In this document: piece by piece, positions 33,629 to 41,883 of the stretch
How positions within the stretch are numbered: position 1 is the stretch's first letter
Layout of the letters: each line of letters starts with the position of its first letter
DNA from: Halalkalicoccus sp. NIPERK01
GTDB taxonomy: Archaea; Halobacteriota; Halobacteria; Halobacteriales; Halalkalicoccaceae
Length of the DNA: 64,000 nucleotides
Reading direction: 5' to 3'
Assembly (NCBI RefSeq): GCF_030287405.1
Contig: NZ_JASVVV010000002.1
Location: forward strand, 542,179-606,178
Made by a program: the position numbers and the translations under genes
Notes under the pieces: model-generated
The model's input: only the letters and a program-made list of their open reading frames with translations
Databases searched by the model: none
Told to the model about the DNA's origin: nothing

Positions 33629-34294
33629 TTATGTACCCGACGACTCCCCGTTCAGGGCCGAGAGCGTCCGTCCGAGGATGGCCCGGGTTCCGCGTCGGAG
33701 TCGGGAGGCGACCGCCTGCTGGGAGATGCCGAGATCCTCGCCGAGGTCCTCCATCGTCACCTGGCGTGGCGACTCGAAGTACCCCCGTTCGTAGGCCAGT
33801 TCCAGTGCCTCCTGTTGGGCGTCCGTGAGGGCCGACTCCGTCGCCGTCTCGACGGGCGTGAGTGCGTGGAGTGCCGTCAGCGTGATCGGGATATCCCGCT
33901 CCCGACACAGCCGCACGAATGCAGCGATGTCGTCCCGGGTGTCCCCGCGGATATCGAACGTCCACTGCTCGGTGGTTCCGACCGCCCCGACGAGCGGGAC
34001 GCCGGTCTCGGTGAGCGACGTGAGGATCCCGACGTACTCCGGCTCCCACTCCACGCGGAGGAGGTACTCGTCCTCGACGCTGTCGATCAGGCGGAGATCC
34101 TTCACCCCGGGGTGCGCTGAGAACGCTTCCTGGATGTTGTCCGTGGCGACACCCCGGACCCAGAAATAGGGGATCACCACGTCCACGCCGGGGACGATCC
34201 GTTCGATCTCGACCTCCACGCCCGGGAGCGCTTCGAACACGGTTCCGAGCGGAAACGCCTCGGATGGGACGGTAACCGTCGCCTCGGTGGCCAT
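33629..34294 (-). CDS. Bat-type transcription regulator with HTH_10 domain
   Basis: 221 residues. The C-terminus has LTDAQQEALELAYERGYFES, VTMEDLGEDLGISQQAVASR and LRRGTRAILGRTLSAL, a complete HTH_10. The N-terminal 140 residues form the usual BAT-like ligand or sensor domain. The ATG at 34294 fits the family N-terminus (MATEATVTVPSEAFPLG); a TTAAAG run about 26 nt upstream (34317-34323, minus strand CTTAAAG) may be its promoter. Target genes are not evident from the neighbourhood. Confidence 0.85.
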   Translation of the reverse strand: MATEATVTVPSEAFPLGTVFEALPGVEVEIERIVPGVDVVIPYFWVRGVATDNIQEAFSAHPGVKDLRLIDSVEDEYLLRVEWEPEYVGILTSLTETGVPLVGAVGTTEQWTFDIRGDTRDDIAAFVRLCRERDIPITLTALHALTPVETATESALTDAQQEALELAYERGYFESPRQVTMEDLGEDLGISQQAVASRLRRGTRAILGRTLSALNGESSGT

Positions 34295-34484
34295 ACTCGC
34301 TCGGTGGTTCGCCCCGCGCTTTAAGTCTATCCTGGATCCGGCCCGCTTGCCGTGAGAATCGATGGGTGCGTGAGGGGACGGGGGATATTTGCTGGTCGAT
34401 CCGTCGGAACTGCTCGCTACCGGTGACTCGTGAGACACGACCGGCGACGAGAATCCGAGGGTGTGACGAACCGAAAACCGACCC

Positions 34485-34982
34485 TCAGTCCCAGTCGTCC
34501 TCGACGCTCTCCTCGCCATCGCCGCGCGCCCAGAGCGCGAGCGCGATGAGGGCGACCACGAGCACGAACGCGACCTTCATGCCCGGTCCGCGCCCCGAGT
34601 CCTCGTCCGCGGCCTCCGCTTCCGTTGCCTCGTCGACCTCGGGTTCCTCCCCGTCTTCCTCGGCGTCCACGTCGTCGCCGACGACGCTCTCGACGAAGGA
34701 CTCGGCCTCCGCCTCGCCCGCGTCCTCCGCGTCGGCCTCGGTCGCCTCCTCGTCCTCGGAGCGGAGCCGTTTGAGGACGCCCGCGATCGTCGTCACCGCG
34801 GTGAGGATCGTGCTGACGGTCTTCAGCGTGTCGCCGAGGCCGTCGTCGGGGGTCTCGGACCCGGTCTGGGGGTCGCTCTCGACGTCGCTGTCCGTCGGTT
34901 CGGCGGTCTCGTCTGCGCGTGGCTGGTCGTCGCCGGTGCTGATCAGCGACGGGTGGTCGACGGTGATCTCGATCAGTGCCAT
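34485..34982 (-). CDS. Acidic protein with C-terminal membrane anchor
   Basis: 165 residues. After an N-terminal MALIEITVDHPSLI comes an acidic disordered section (18-55), a hydrophobic or amphipathic stretch (TLKTVSTILTAVTTIAGVLK), a long Glu/Asp/Ala-rich linker (75-140) and one transmembrane helix (MKVAFVLVVALIALALWARG) near the end. This is a tail-anchored layout. No enzymatic motif. GTTCTTAAAAG 22-32 nt upstream of the ATG looks like the TATA element of a leaderless message. Confidence 0.7.
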   Translation of the reverse strand: MALIEITVDHPSLISTGDDQPRADETAEPTDSDVESDPQTGSETPDDGLGDTLKTVSTILTAVTTIAGVLKRLRSEDEEATEADAEDAGEAEAESFVESVVGDDVDAEEDGEEPEVDEATEAEAADEDSGRGPGMKVAFVLVVALIALALWARGDGEESVEDDWD

Positions 34983-35070
34983 ACTCCTACCCACAGCGGT
35001 CACGTTCTTAAAAGTGCAGGCGGTCCGGCCGAGCCGTAACCCTCACGCCCGCCGGGTGCCTCGACCGGGT

Positions 35071-35829
35071 ATGAGCAACTCGCGGGAGGCCGCCGGAGCC
35101 GAACCCGAGGACGAACCCGCGCTCCCGATCAACGAACTGTTCTACTCGCTGCAGGGCGAGGGGCGCTTGGCGGGCACCCCCTCGACGTTCGTGCGCACGA
35201 GCGGCTGTAACCTCCGGTGTTGGTTCTGCGACTCGTATCACACCTCGTGGGAACCCTCGGGCGACTGGATGGGGGTCGAGGCGATCGTCGGGAAGGTCGA
35301 CGAGCGCGGCGCGGACCACGTCGTCCTCACCGGGGGGGAGCCGCTGATCCACGACGCGAGTGAAGTCCTACTGGAACGGCTCGCCGAGCGGGGCTACCAC
35401 ACCACCGTCGAGACCAACGGCACCGTGGTTCCCGACGCGCCCGTGGATCTGGCGAGCGTCAGCCCGAAACTTGAAAGTAGCACGCCCACCCCCGAGCGGG
35501 ATCCTAAGGGCGACGGCGAGTGGGCCGAACGCCACGAGGATCGACGGATCGACCTCGACACCCTCTCCCGGATCTGCGAGCGCTACGACCACCAGTTGAA
35601 GTTCGTCGTCACCGGCCCGGACGATATGGCCGAGATCACGGACCTTCTCACGCGCCTGCGCGAGCGGGTCGCGGTGCGGGACGAGGACGTGCTGTTGATG
35701 CCCGAGGGCGCGACCCGCGAGCGGCTGGACGAGACCCGCAACGCGGTCGCCCAGTTGGCGATGGAGTACGGGTTTCGCTACACCCCCCGATTGCACGTCG
35801 ACCTCTGGAACGACGCGCCGGGGACGTGA
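35071..35829 (+). CDS. queE: 7-carboxy-7-deazaguanine synthase (radical SAM)
   Basis: 252 residues. INELFYSLQGEGRLAGTPST and the radical-SAM cluster Cys46-x3-Cys50-x2-Cys53 (GCNLRCWFC), then VLTGGEPLIHD, TTVETNGTV and VSPKLESSTP identify QueE. It contracts carboxy-tetrahydropterin to 7-carboxy-7-deazaguanine on the way to preQ0 and archaeosine in tRNA. QueC (36313) and QueD (38986) are encoded close by. Its stop is directly adjacent to the stop of the opposite gene (TGATCA). Confidence 0.95.
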   Translation: MSNSREAAGAEPEDEPALPINELFYSLQGEGRLAGTPSTFVRTSGCNLRCWFCDSYHTSWEPSGDWMGVEAIVGKVDERGADHVVLTGGEPLIHDASEVLLERLAERGYHTTVETNGTVVPDAPVDLASVSPKLESSTPTPERDPKGDGEWAERHEDRRIDLDTLSRICERYDHQLKFVVTGPDDMAEITDLLTRLRERVAVRDEDVLLMPEGATRERLDETRNAVAQLAMEYGFRYTPRLHVDLWNDAPGT

Positions 35830-36225
35830 TCAGTCGTTCGCGCGCCGCTTGGCGAACTCCCACGCCGCCAGAACGGCGTACACGGCGCCGATGAACCGCA
35901 CGCGGTCGGTGAATCGGTCGTGCCACTCGACCTCGTCCGGTCGCTCGTAGAGAAGCGCGGCGGCGACCTCGCGGTAGAGTTCCGGGAACAGGACGAGGAC
36001 GGCACCGAACGCCCCCGTGAGGTCCATCATCCGGCCGTACGCCCGCCCGCCGACCAGACTCGCCACGGCCACGAGGAGACCCTCCGCCCGTATCCCCGAC
36101 CCGATCCCCGACCGCCGCCGGTACTCCGCGGGGTGCTCGACGGCGGCCGCTTCGAAGACGGCGATCGTTTCGTCCGGAAACAGCGCCGTCAGGACGCCGA
36201 CGAGACCGACGATCGCCCGTATCAT
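35830..36225 (-). CDS. Small membrane-associated hypothetical protein
   Basis: 131 residues. Hydrophobic segments at 3-18 (RAIVGLVGVLTALFPDE), about 48-58, 66-82 and 112-124; between them VEHPAEYRRRSGIGSGIRAE and DEVEWHDRFTDRVRF. No family recognised. Its stop touches that of queE with no gap. Confidence 0.68.
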   Translation of the reverse strand: MIRAIVGLVGVLTALFPDETIAVFEAAAVEHPAEYRRRSGIGSGIRAEGLLVAVASLVGGRAYGRMMDLTGAFGAVLVLFPELYREVAAALLYERPDEVEWHDRFTDRVRFIGAVYAVLAAWEFAKRRAND

Positions 36226-36312
36226 GCGTGGTCGCTACGACCGCCGTCGACGTAATCCTATGCGGGATTCGCTTCCGAGGAGTCTATCCATACCCAACAC
36301 CTCCACCCGTTC

Positions 36313-36984
36313 ATGAGCGAAGCCGTCGTCCTCCTCTCGGGGGGCATGGACAGCGCGACCGCCGCCTACGAGGCGAAGGAGAGAGGCTACGGGATCGCGG
36401 CGCTGCACACCTCCTACGGCCAGCGCACCGAGGGAAAGGAGTACGAGTGTGCCCACTGGCTCGCCGACGATCTCAACGCCACTGACTTCCTGCACGTCGA
36501 GACCGACCACCTCCGAGCGATCGGCGGGTCGAGCCTGACCGACGACGACCGCGAGATCGGCGACGCCACGGGGAGCGACGAGATCCCCGACACCTACGTC
36601 CCGTTCAGGAACGCGAACCTGCTCTCGATGGCGGTCTCCTACGCCGAGGCCCGGGGCGCCGAGGCCGTGTTCATCGGCGCGCACTCGGAGGACTTCGCGG
36701 GCTATCCGGACTGTCGGCCCGCCTTCTTCGAGGCGTTCCAGACCGTCGTCGATACGGGAACGAAACCAGGTACAGAGGTCGCGATCGAGGCGCCCTACGT
36801 CGAGTGGAGCAAGACCGAGATCGCCGAACGCGGGCTCGAACTCGGGGTGCCCTACGAGCACACCTGGAGCTGTTATCGAACGGAGGAACCGGCCTGCGGG
36901 ACGTGTGACTCGTGTACCTACCGGCGGGAGGCGTTCGAGCGCGCGGGAAGCGAGGATCCGATTCCCTACGCACAGCGGTCGTAG
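36313..36984 (+). CDS. queC: 7-cyano-7-deazaguanine (preQ0) synthase
   Basis: 223 residues. The PP-loop is LLSGGMDSATAAYEAKERGY (SGGMDS at residues 9-14), and the C-terminal zinc site is CYRTEEPACGTCDSC. NLLSMAVSYAEARGAEAVFI and AHSEDFAGYPDC are also typical. QueC converts carboxy-deazaguanine to preQ0 with ATP and ammonia. The 3' end overlaps the convergent CobT-family gene by 19 nt. Confidence 0.95.
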   Translation: MSEAVVLLSGGMDSATAAYEAKERGYGIAALHTSYGQRTEGKEYECAHWLADDLNATDFLHVETDHLRAIGGSSLTDDDREIGDATGSDEIPDTYVPFRNANLLSMAVSYAEARGAEAVFIGAHSEDFAGYPDCRPAFFEAFQTVVDTGTKPGTEVAIEAPYVEWSKTEIAERGLELGVPYEHTWSCYRTEEPACGTCDSCTYRREAFERAGSEDPIPYAQRS

Positions 36985-37937
36985 ACGGCCTCGATCCGGT
37001 CGTGGAGGCGCTCCCACTCGCCGCCCTCGCGGGCGAACAGCGCGAGCGCCCCGCCCATGCCGACGCCCTCCTTGGCCTCGCCCGCCAGATAGCGCTCCAT
37101 GGCGACGTGCGTCTCGGAAAACCGGGGATCGGTGACGGTGAGCGAGCACTCGAGCGCCCGCGCGCGCTCGCGGATCGCGGGCGTGTCATGCGCGACGAAC
37201 GAGGTCGTCGCCAGCGCCAGCGGGGCGTCGATCCCGAGACCGCGAACGCAGGCGGCCGCCGCGAGCAGTTGGGTGCCGCCCGCGAGCGTCACCCGGGCGT
37301 CGGTCCCGACCGTCCCGGCGACGAGGCCGACGACGCCCGCGAGGACGGGATCGCCGACCGCCTCGATCGCCGCCAGCGGATCGCTCGTGCCCCCGTCGAG
37401 GCCGCTCGCGGCCAGCCCCTCGCGGACGACCCGGCGTTTCAGCGCCACGGGGTTGTCGGGAAGCGACGAGGAGACGCCCCAGTCCTCCCCGAGCGCGCGG
37501 AGCACGGCCATCGCGGTGGTCGTCCCCCCGGGGATCGTCTCGCCGATCCAGAGCTCCTCGTCCGGGAGGCGCGATCCGAACTCGCGGGCGCGTTCGAAGA
37601 CCCGCCGGGCGTTCGGGACGGCGGCCCCCTCGCGGACGTCCCCGCCCGGTCGATCGCCGACCGAGACGGTCGGGGCGGCGGTCGCGGCGGCCATGCCCGC
37701 GTCGACGATCAGGGGGTCGAACCCGAGACGCTCGCGGGCCGCCCGGGTGACGATCGCGGGCGTCGGACAGCCGGTCGGGCTCACGGGCGTGATCGACCCC
37801 GCCGGACGGCCGTAGACGAGGATCTCGGCGTCTGCGGCCGGCGTCCGGGCCATCAGGTCGGGGCTCGCGCCCGCCGCGCTGATCCCCTCGATCCCCGCGG
37901 TGTGGGTCGTCCCGCAGACGACGGCGAGGCGCGTCAC
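36966..37937 (-). CDS. cobT: CobT-family nicotinate-nucleotide-dimethylbenzimidazole phosphoribosyltransferase homologue
   Basis: 323 residues from a GTG start (VTRLAVVCGTTHTAGIEGIS). DLMARTPAADAEILVYGRPA, VSPTGCPTPAIVTRAA, WIGETIPGGTTTAMAVLRAL and VTLAGGTQLLAAA match the archaeal CobT group, which activates the lower base for cobamide assembly. The GTG start overlaps the glycosyltransferase stop (GTGA), which decides the start. A cobamide link elsewhere in the window is the BtuF-like gene at 45498. The archaeal lower-base substrate is uncertain. Confidence 0.85.
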   Translation of the reverse strand: MTRLAVVCGTTHTAGIEGISAAGASPDLMARTPAADAEILVYGRPAGSITPVSPTGCPTPAIVTRAARERLGFDPLIVDAGMAAATAAPTVSVGDRPGGDVREGAAVPNARRVFERAREFGSRLPDEELWIGETIPGGTTTAMAVLRALGEDWGVSSSLPDNPVALKRRVVREGLAASGLDGGTSDPLAAIEAVGDPVLAGVVGLVAGTVGTDARVTLAGGTQLLAAAACVRGLGIDAPLALATTSFVAHDTPAIRERARALECSLTVTDPRFSETHVAMERYLAGEAKEGVGMGGALALFAREGGEWERLHDRIEAVYDRCA

Positions 37938-38989
37938 CGCCGGACCCTCGATTCGAGGAACGTCCGGACCCGTGTCGCGGTCTCGTCCCACGTCGGGTGG
38001 CGCTCGTACCGCCGGCGGGCGGCGAGGCTCATCCCGACCAGCCGGTCGCGGTCGCCCGCGAGCCCCGCGATCGCGCGGGCGATGGCCCGCTCGTCGCCCG
38101 GATCGACGAGGTGGCCGGTCGTCCCCTCGGTCACGAGGTCGCTCGCCCCGCCCGAGGCGGCCGCGAGCGCGGGCAGTCCGAACGCCATCCCCTCCAGGTA
38201 GACGATGCCGAAGCCCTCGTGGGTCGAGGGCACGGCCATGAGGTGGGCCGCTTCGAGCCGCGCGGCGAGGGCGTCGTCGTCGAGCCAGCCCGCAAAGTCG
38301 ACGCGGTCGGCGAGCCCCTCGCGGCGAACGCGGTCGCGGACCGCGCTCGCGTACTCGGGGTCGTCCGCCCCGCCGACGACGGTGAGGTGCCAGTCGCCCT
38401 CGACGCGCGCGAGGCCGCGGACCAGCGCGTCGAGCCCCTTGCGCGGGACGATGTTGCCGACGAAGACGACCTCGAAGGGGTCACGGCGGGCGCGTTCGAC
38501 GATCTCGGCCTCGGTCGGAAGCCCCTCGAATCGGTCGGCGCCGGGCCACGCGATGATCCCCGGCGCGTCCGTCAGTCGGGCGACCGCCGCCCGTGTGGCC
38601 CGGCTGTTGCAGATGACGGCGTCGACCGTCGAGAGGTACGCCCGCTCGAGTTCGCGCGAGAGGCGGCGCTCGATCCCCGAGACCTCGCTCGCCCGGAGGT
38701 GGTGGACGATCGAGACGATCGGGTACTCGCGGTCGAGACGGCGATTGAGTCCCACCAACGAGGGGTGACAGAGTTCGTCCTGCAACAGCACGTCGAACGG
38801 GCGGTCGAGGTCGCGGACGAGCCGCCGCGAGAGGTTGTGCGCGAGACTGCACGCCCTGCTCGACTCGGGCAGCGAGATCACCTCGACGCGGTCGCCCCGC
38901 GCCCCGAGCCCCTCGACGAGCCGGCGGTCGTAGCGATAGCCCCCCGACCGGGGTTCGAGGTCGCCGTAGACGACCAGCCCGACGTTCAT
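37934..38989 (-). CDS. GT4-type glycosyltransferase
   Basis: 351 residues. MNVGLVVYGDLEPRSGGYRY is a GT-B N-terminus; DAVICNSRATRAAVARL, FVGNIVPRKGLDALVRGLAR and PSTHEGFGIVYLEGMAFGLP (the E-x7-E motif) identify the GT4 family. It transfers a sugar from a nucleotide donor; acceptor unknown. Overlaps the queD stop by 4 nt (ATGA) and the CobT gene by 4 nt (GTGA), so queD, this gene and cobT form a coupled operon of unlike functions. Confidence 0.87.
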   Translation of the reverse strand: MNVGLVVYGDLEPRSGGYRYDRRLVEGLGARGDRVEVISLPESSRACSLAHNLSRRLVRDLDRPFDVLLQDELCHPSLVGLNRRLDREYPIVSIVHHLRASEVSGIERRLSRELERAYLSTVDAVICNSRATRAAVARLTDAPGIIAWPGADRFEGLPTEAEIVERARRDPFEVVFVGNIVPRKGLDALVRGLARVEGDWHLTVVGGADDPEYASAVRDRVRREGLADRVDFAGWLDDDALAARLEAAHLMAVPSTHEGFGIVYLEGMAFGLPALAAASGGASDLVTEGTTGHLVDPGDERAIARAIAGLAGDRDRLVGMSLAARRRYERHPTWDETATRVRTFLESRVRR

Positions 38990-39360
38990 AGGGCCCGCTC
39001 GTAGGCCGCCCACGCGATCTCGTCCTCGTGGATCGTCACCCGGAGAGTCTCGACCTCGCTAGCGAGGTCGGCGGCCAGCCGGTCTGCGACGATCCGACAG
39101 AAGTGCTCGACGCTCGGGTTCAGCCCCGAGAACTCCTCGAGGTCGTTCAGCAGTTCGTCGTGATACCGGGCCTCGACCGCGTCGAGCGCCGCCGTCAGAT
39201 CGTCGATGTCGAGCAGGTAGCCGTACTCGTTGAGTTCGGGGCCCGCGCATTCGGCGGCGAGTTCGTAGTGATGCGAGTGGACCTCGCCCTCGGGGCCGGG
39301 ATCAGGCACGGTAAGGAAGTGCTGGGCGACGAAGTCGGTCGAGACGGTGACGGTGTACAT
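38986..39360 (-). CDS. queD: 6-carboxytetrahydropterin synthase family protein, QueD-like
   Basis: 124 residues. MYTVTVSTDFVAQHFLTVPD with zinc ligand His15 and HSHHYELAAE with two further histidines is the PTPS/QueD zinc site. LLDIDDLTAALDAVEARY and LNPSVEHFCRIVADRL follow. The usual CxxxHGH reads ExxxHSH here: the catalytic cysteine position is Glu. Known Cys-less PTPS paralogues exist, so activity is possible but the chemistry may differ. Assignment as QueD leans on queC and queE nearby. First gene of the coupled queD-GT-cobT run. Confidence 0.8.
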   Translation of the reverse strand: MYTVTVSTDFVAQHFLTVPDPGPEGEVHSHHYELAAECAGPELNEYGYLLDIDDLTAALDAVEARYHDELLNDLEEFSGLNPSVEHFCRIVADRLAADLASEVETLRVTIHEDEIAWAAYERAL

Positions 39361-39473
39361 GGGCCGGGGTTCGGACCCCGCGAGTAAATAGTTCGGCTCC
39401 ATCGAGATCCGGATCCGAAGACGGGGCCTACGAGCGGGAAGCCGGGACGCCCGGTCGCCGCCGAGCGGTTCGA

Positions 39474-39746
39474 TCAGTTGTACAGCAGGCGGTGGAGCTT
39501 CGTGCGCTCCTGGGCGCGCAGTCGGGGGAGCGACGCGACGATCGAGTCGTCCTCGCCGCGCAGCGGGCACGTTGAGACCAGATCCGCGTTCCGGAGGTCC
39601 GTCAGCGCGTCGTAGGCAACGGCCTCGTCCAGCGAGAGGCGCTCGGTGAGGTCGCTGAAGCGGACGTTGTTCTGTCGGCTGAGCGTCTCGAGGATCGCGA
39701 GGCGGTCCTCGACGCTCGCCGTTCGGGGGGTCTCGTAGGTGCTCAT
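39474..39746 (-). CDS. Small winged-helix DNA-binding protein
   Basis: 90 residues. ASVEDRLAILETLSRQNNVR, FSDLTERLSLDEAVAYDALT and LRNADLVSTC form a typical winged helix, followed by a Leu/Arg-rich tail (LRAQERTKLHRLLYN). It lies upstream of queD on the same strand with a 113-nt gap. It might be a repressor of that operon; the sequence itself shows no target. Confidence 0.7.
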   Translation of the reverse strand: MSTYETPRTASVEDRLAILETLSRQNNVRFSDLTERLSLDEAVAYDALTDLRNADLVSTCPLRGEDDSIVASLPRLRAQERTKLHRLLYN

Positions 39747-39889
39747 GGTGTGGTACAGTAGCGCATGGGACTTAGTCGTTTCGGTGATTAACTACGATCC
39801 GAATAAGAGTTGTACGGGGTCGGATCGCACGCAGCCGGGGCTGTCGGGGGTCGGTCGATCGGTCGTCCGCGAGGGCGCGGTCATACGGA

Positions 39890-39955
39890 CTGTTGTCGTC
39901 TCTGACCGGTGATCGCCCGTGCGGGTCAGCGATCACCGGTGACCAGTTACAACAG
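39890..39955. repeat. Large two-part inverted repeat after the GTP cyclohydrolase gene
   Basis: An inner perfect 12-bp inverted repeat (ACCGGTGATCGC at 39905-39916 with its complement at 39929-39940, 12-nt loop) lies inside an outer 7-bp pair (CTGTTGT at 39890-39896 with ACAACAG at 39949-39955). It begins 6 nt after the stop of the gene at 39962. It could end or protect that transcript, or bind a dimeric regulator in front of the winged-helix gene 150 nt on. There is no T-run on the expected side, so a classical terminator is not certain. Confidence 0.7.
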
Positions 39956-39961
39956 GCCTCA

Positions 39962-40735
39962 TCAGTCGTCGGCGGCGGCCGTCCGCTCGACGCGGGTGCC
40001 GTTGTGGCGACACTCCTCGAGGGCGTGTTTCGCGGCCATGCCGGCGTCGTGGGCGCTCGCGCCGCGACCCACCCCGACCTGGAGGTCGACGCCGACCTCG
40101 CCGGAGACGTGGGTGATGGCCTCCTCGTAGGAGGGTTCGGGAAGACCGGGACAGGTCGCGATGACGTTGTCGCCGCCGACGAAAAAGGACAGCGAGTCGT
40201 GTTCGGCGTACATGTGGCGCATGAGCGCGGCGTAGCCCTGCTCGATGGCGATGAACGTCTCGAAGGCGTCGACCCGATCGGTGTAGGTGCCCGTGACGTC
40301 GATCACGTCGAAGTGGGCGATCTGGACGTCCTCGTCGGTGCGTTCGTCCGCGGCGAGGGGGTCCCCGCCGAGGATCCCCGTTCGCGTGTGGTCCTGCGCG
40401 CTTCCGGCGGTCTGGAGCACCGCGGTCGCGTCGGCGAGCGCTTCTCGGGGGCTGGCCCCGTTGCCGATCCCCATGCTGACCGAGACGGGGTAGCGGTTGG
40501 CGATCGACTCCTGGATCAGTCTATGGTCCGCCCGGTCGAGGCCGTTGGTGACGGCGATCATGTTGTCGAAGCGGGTGAAGAAGACGTACCCGCCCTCGCG
40601 CCCGATCTGCTGACAGAGGTCGGCGTACAGCCGCGACTGGAGCGTCTGGAGATCGACCTCCCGGCGTGGCTCCGGGGTGACGGTCCACGGCCCGTAGTTG
40701 TCGATCTGGACCAGCGTGATCTGTGTCCTCGTCAC
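39962..40735 (-). CDS. arfA: GTP cyclohydrolase III
   Basis: 257 residues from a GTG start at 40735 (VTRTQITLVQIDNYGPWTVT). FFTRFDNMIAVTNGLDRADH, VSVSMGIGNGASPREALADA and LSFFVGGDNVIATCPGLPEP are diagnostic of the archaeal enzyme that turns GTP into the formylaminopyrimidine precursor of FO/F420 and riboflavin. The two related halves (GGD-like repeats) are visible. The GTG is chosen because conserved sequence begins there. Followed by a strong hairpin. Confidence 0.93.
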   Translation of the reverse strand: MTRTQITLVQIDNYGPWTVTPEPRREVDLQTLQSRLYADLCQQIGREGGYVFFTRFDNMIAVTNGLDRADHRLIQESIANRYPVSVSMGIGNGASPREALADATAVLQTAGSAQDHTRTGILGGDPLAADERTDEDVQIAHFDVIDVTGTYTDRVDAFETFIAIEQGYAALMRHMYAEHDSLSFFVGGDNVIATCPGLPEPSYEEAITHVSGEVGVDLQVGVGRGASAHDAGMAAKHALEECRHNGTRVERTAAADD

Positions 40736-40760
40736 GATGACGGTCGTTGGGCCCGGGACC

Positions 40761-41375
40761 TTATTGCGTTTCGGAAACGTCCCACCGGGAGCGAACGCGC
40801 CGTGCCAGCCCGCGAACGCGCTGAACGAGCGGTTCGAGCACCGGGTTCGCGCCGACACAGAGGTACGCCGGCAGCGGTTCGTAGGTCGCGCCCCGCTCCA
40901 GGGCGAGCGCCGTCGCGGCCGCCCGGTGGTTGCCGTCGGCGACGTGCCACGGCACCGCCCCCCGCCGGGTCGAGAGCACCAGTGGGTCGGCGGCGGGGGG
41001 GTCGCGCGCGAGACGCTCGATCAGGGGGACGTCGACGCCCGTCTCGCGGGCCAGTTCTCGGGGATCGTCCCGATCGATCCGCCGGGCGCAGCCCCGGATC
41101 GTGCCGTCGGGCGAGAGCGCCCCCCAGCGCAACTCCGCGGGCCCCTCGACGACGTGCAGACGGTCGAAGCGCGCCCGCGAGAGGAGCAACCGATAGCAGG
41201 CGAGGGGGGCGTCGCGCCAGAGAAAGGCCGCCGCGCCGGGGTTCTCGGCCAGGAGCGCGTCGAACGCCTCGCGCTCGGAGAGGGACCCCGCGCACCCGCC
41301 GCGCTCGCGGGCGAGCCACGCCCGGATCACCTCCTCGCGGGGGACGCGCGTCAGCGTCTCGGTGCCGGGAGCCAT
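40761..41375 (-). CDS. Haloarchaeal protein with ParB/sulfiredoxin-like DGNHR motif
   Basis: 204 residues. Towards the C-terminus, RRGAVPWHVADGNHRAAATA contains DGNHRAAA, the signature region of ParB/Srx-type domains that bind nucleotides. The N-terminal half (VIRAWLARERGGCAGSLSER, FLWRDAPLACYRLLLSRARF) is not recognised. No DNA-binding helix-turn-helix is apparent, so a partition role is not implied. Its ATG is 1 nt after the stop of the VOC gene, a two-gene operon. Confidence 0.68.
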   Translation of the reverse strand: MAPGTETLTRVPREEVIRAWLARERGGCAGSLSEREAFDALLAENPGAAAFLWRDAPLACYRLLLSRARFDRLHVVEGPAELRWGALSPDGTIRGCARRIDRDDPRELARETGVDVPLIERLARDPPAADPLVLSTRRGAVPWHVADGNHRAAATALALERGATYEPLPAYLCVGANPVLEPLVQRVRGLARRVRSRWDVSETQ

Positions 41376-41376
41376 C

Positions 41377-41778
41377 TCAGTGGAACTTGAGTTCGACCCG
41401 CCGGCCGTCGGGGTCGCGGACGTAGGCCGCCCAGTCGCGGCCGTAGGCACCGAGGCGCTCGCGGGGTTCGCCCTCCTCGACGTCGACGCCCGCCTCGCGC
41501 AGGTCGTCGAGGTAGCCCTCGATCGCCCCCCGGGAGTCCGTATCGTCCGAGCGAAGCAGGAGGCAGACGTGTTCGCCGCCCACGTCGATGGCCTCGTCGG
41601 TCGGCACGAGATGCAGGTGGCGACCCCCGGCGACGACCGCGACGAACGGGAGTTCGTCGTTCTCGAACTTCTCGCGGTCCCGGATCGGGAGGCCGAGCAG
41701 GTCGTGGTAGAACGCGAGCGCCGCCTCGACGTCGCCGACGCGGATCGCGACGTGGTCGACGTCCGAAACCTCGATCAT
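41377..41778 (-). CDS. VOC/glyoxalase-family protein
   Basis: 133 residues, one vicinal-oxygen-chelate domain pair: VDHVAIRVGDVEAALAFYHD (first metal His), RHLHLVPTDE, GGEHVCLLLR (second His) and AAYVRDPDGRRVELKFH (Glu ligand). The fold covers lactoylglutathione lyases, dioxygenases and epimerases such as methylmalonyl-CoA epimerase; the length and motif order resemble the last, but the substrate is not decided. Co-transcribed with the next gene. Confidence 0.85.
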   Translation of the reverse strand: MIEVSDVDHVAIRVGDVEAALAFYHDLLGLPIRDREKFENDELPFVAVVAGGRHLHLVPTDEAIDVGGEHVCLLLRSDDTDSRGAIEGYLDDLREAGVDVEEGEPRERLGAYGRDWAAYVRDPDGRRVELKFH

Positions 41779-41883
41779 GGGTGACGTGGGGGCCGGATCG
41801 GCAAAAACCCGGGGGAGCGCTTATGGACCTGTCGCCCGTGGCGACGATCATGCCCGGACGTACGGCGAGGGAGTGGGTATGAG

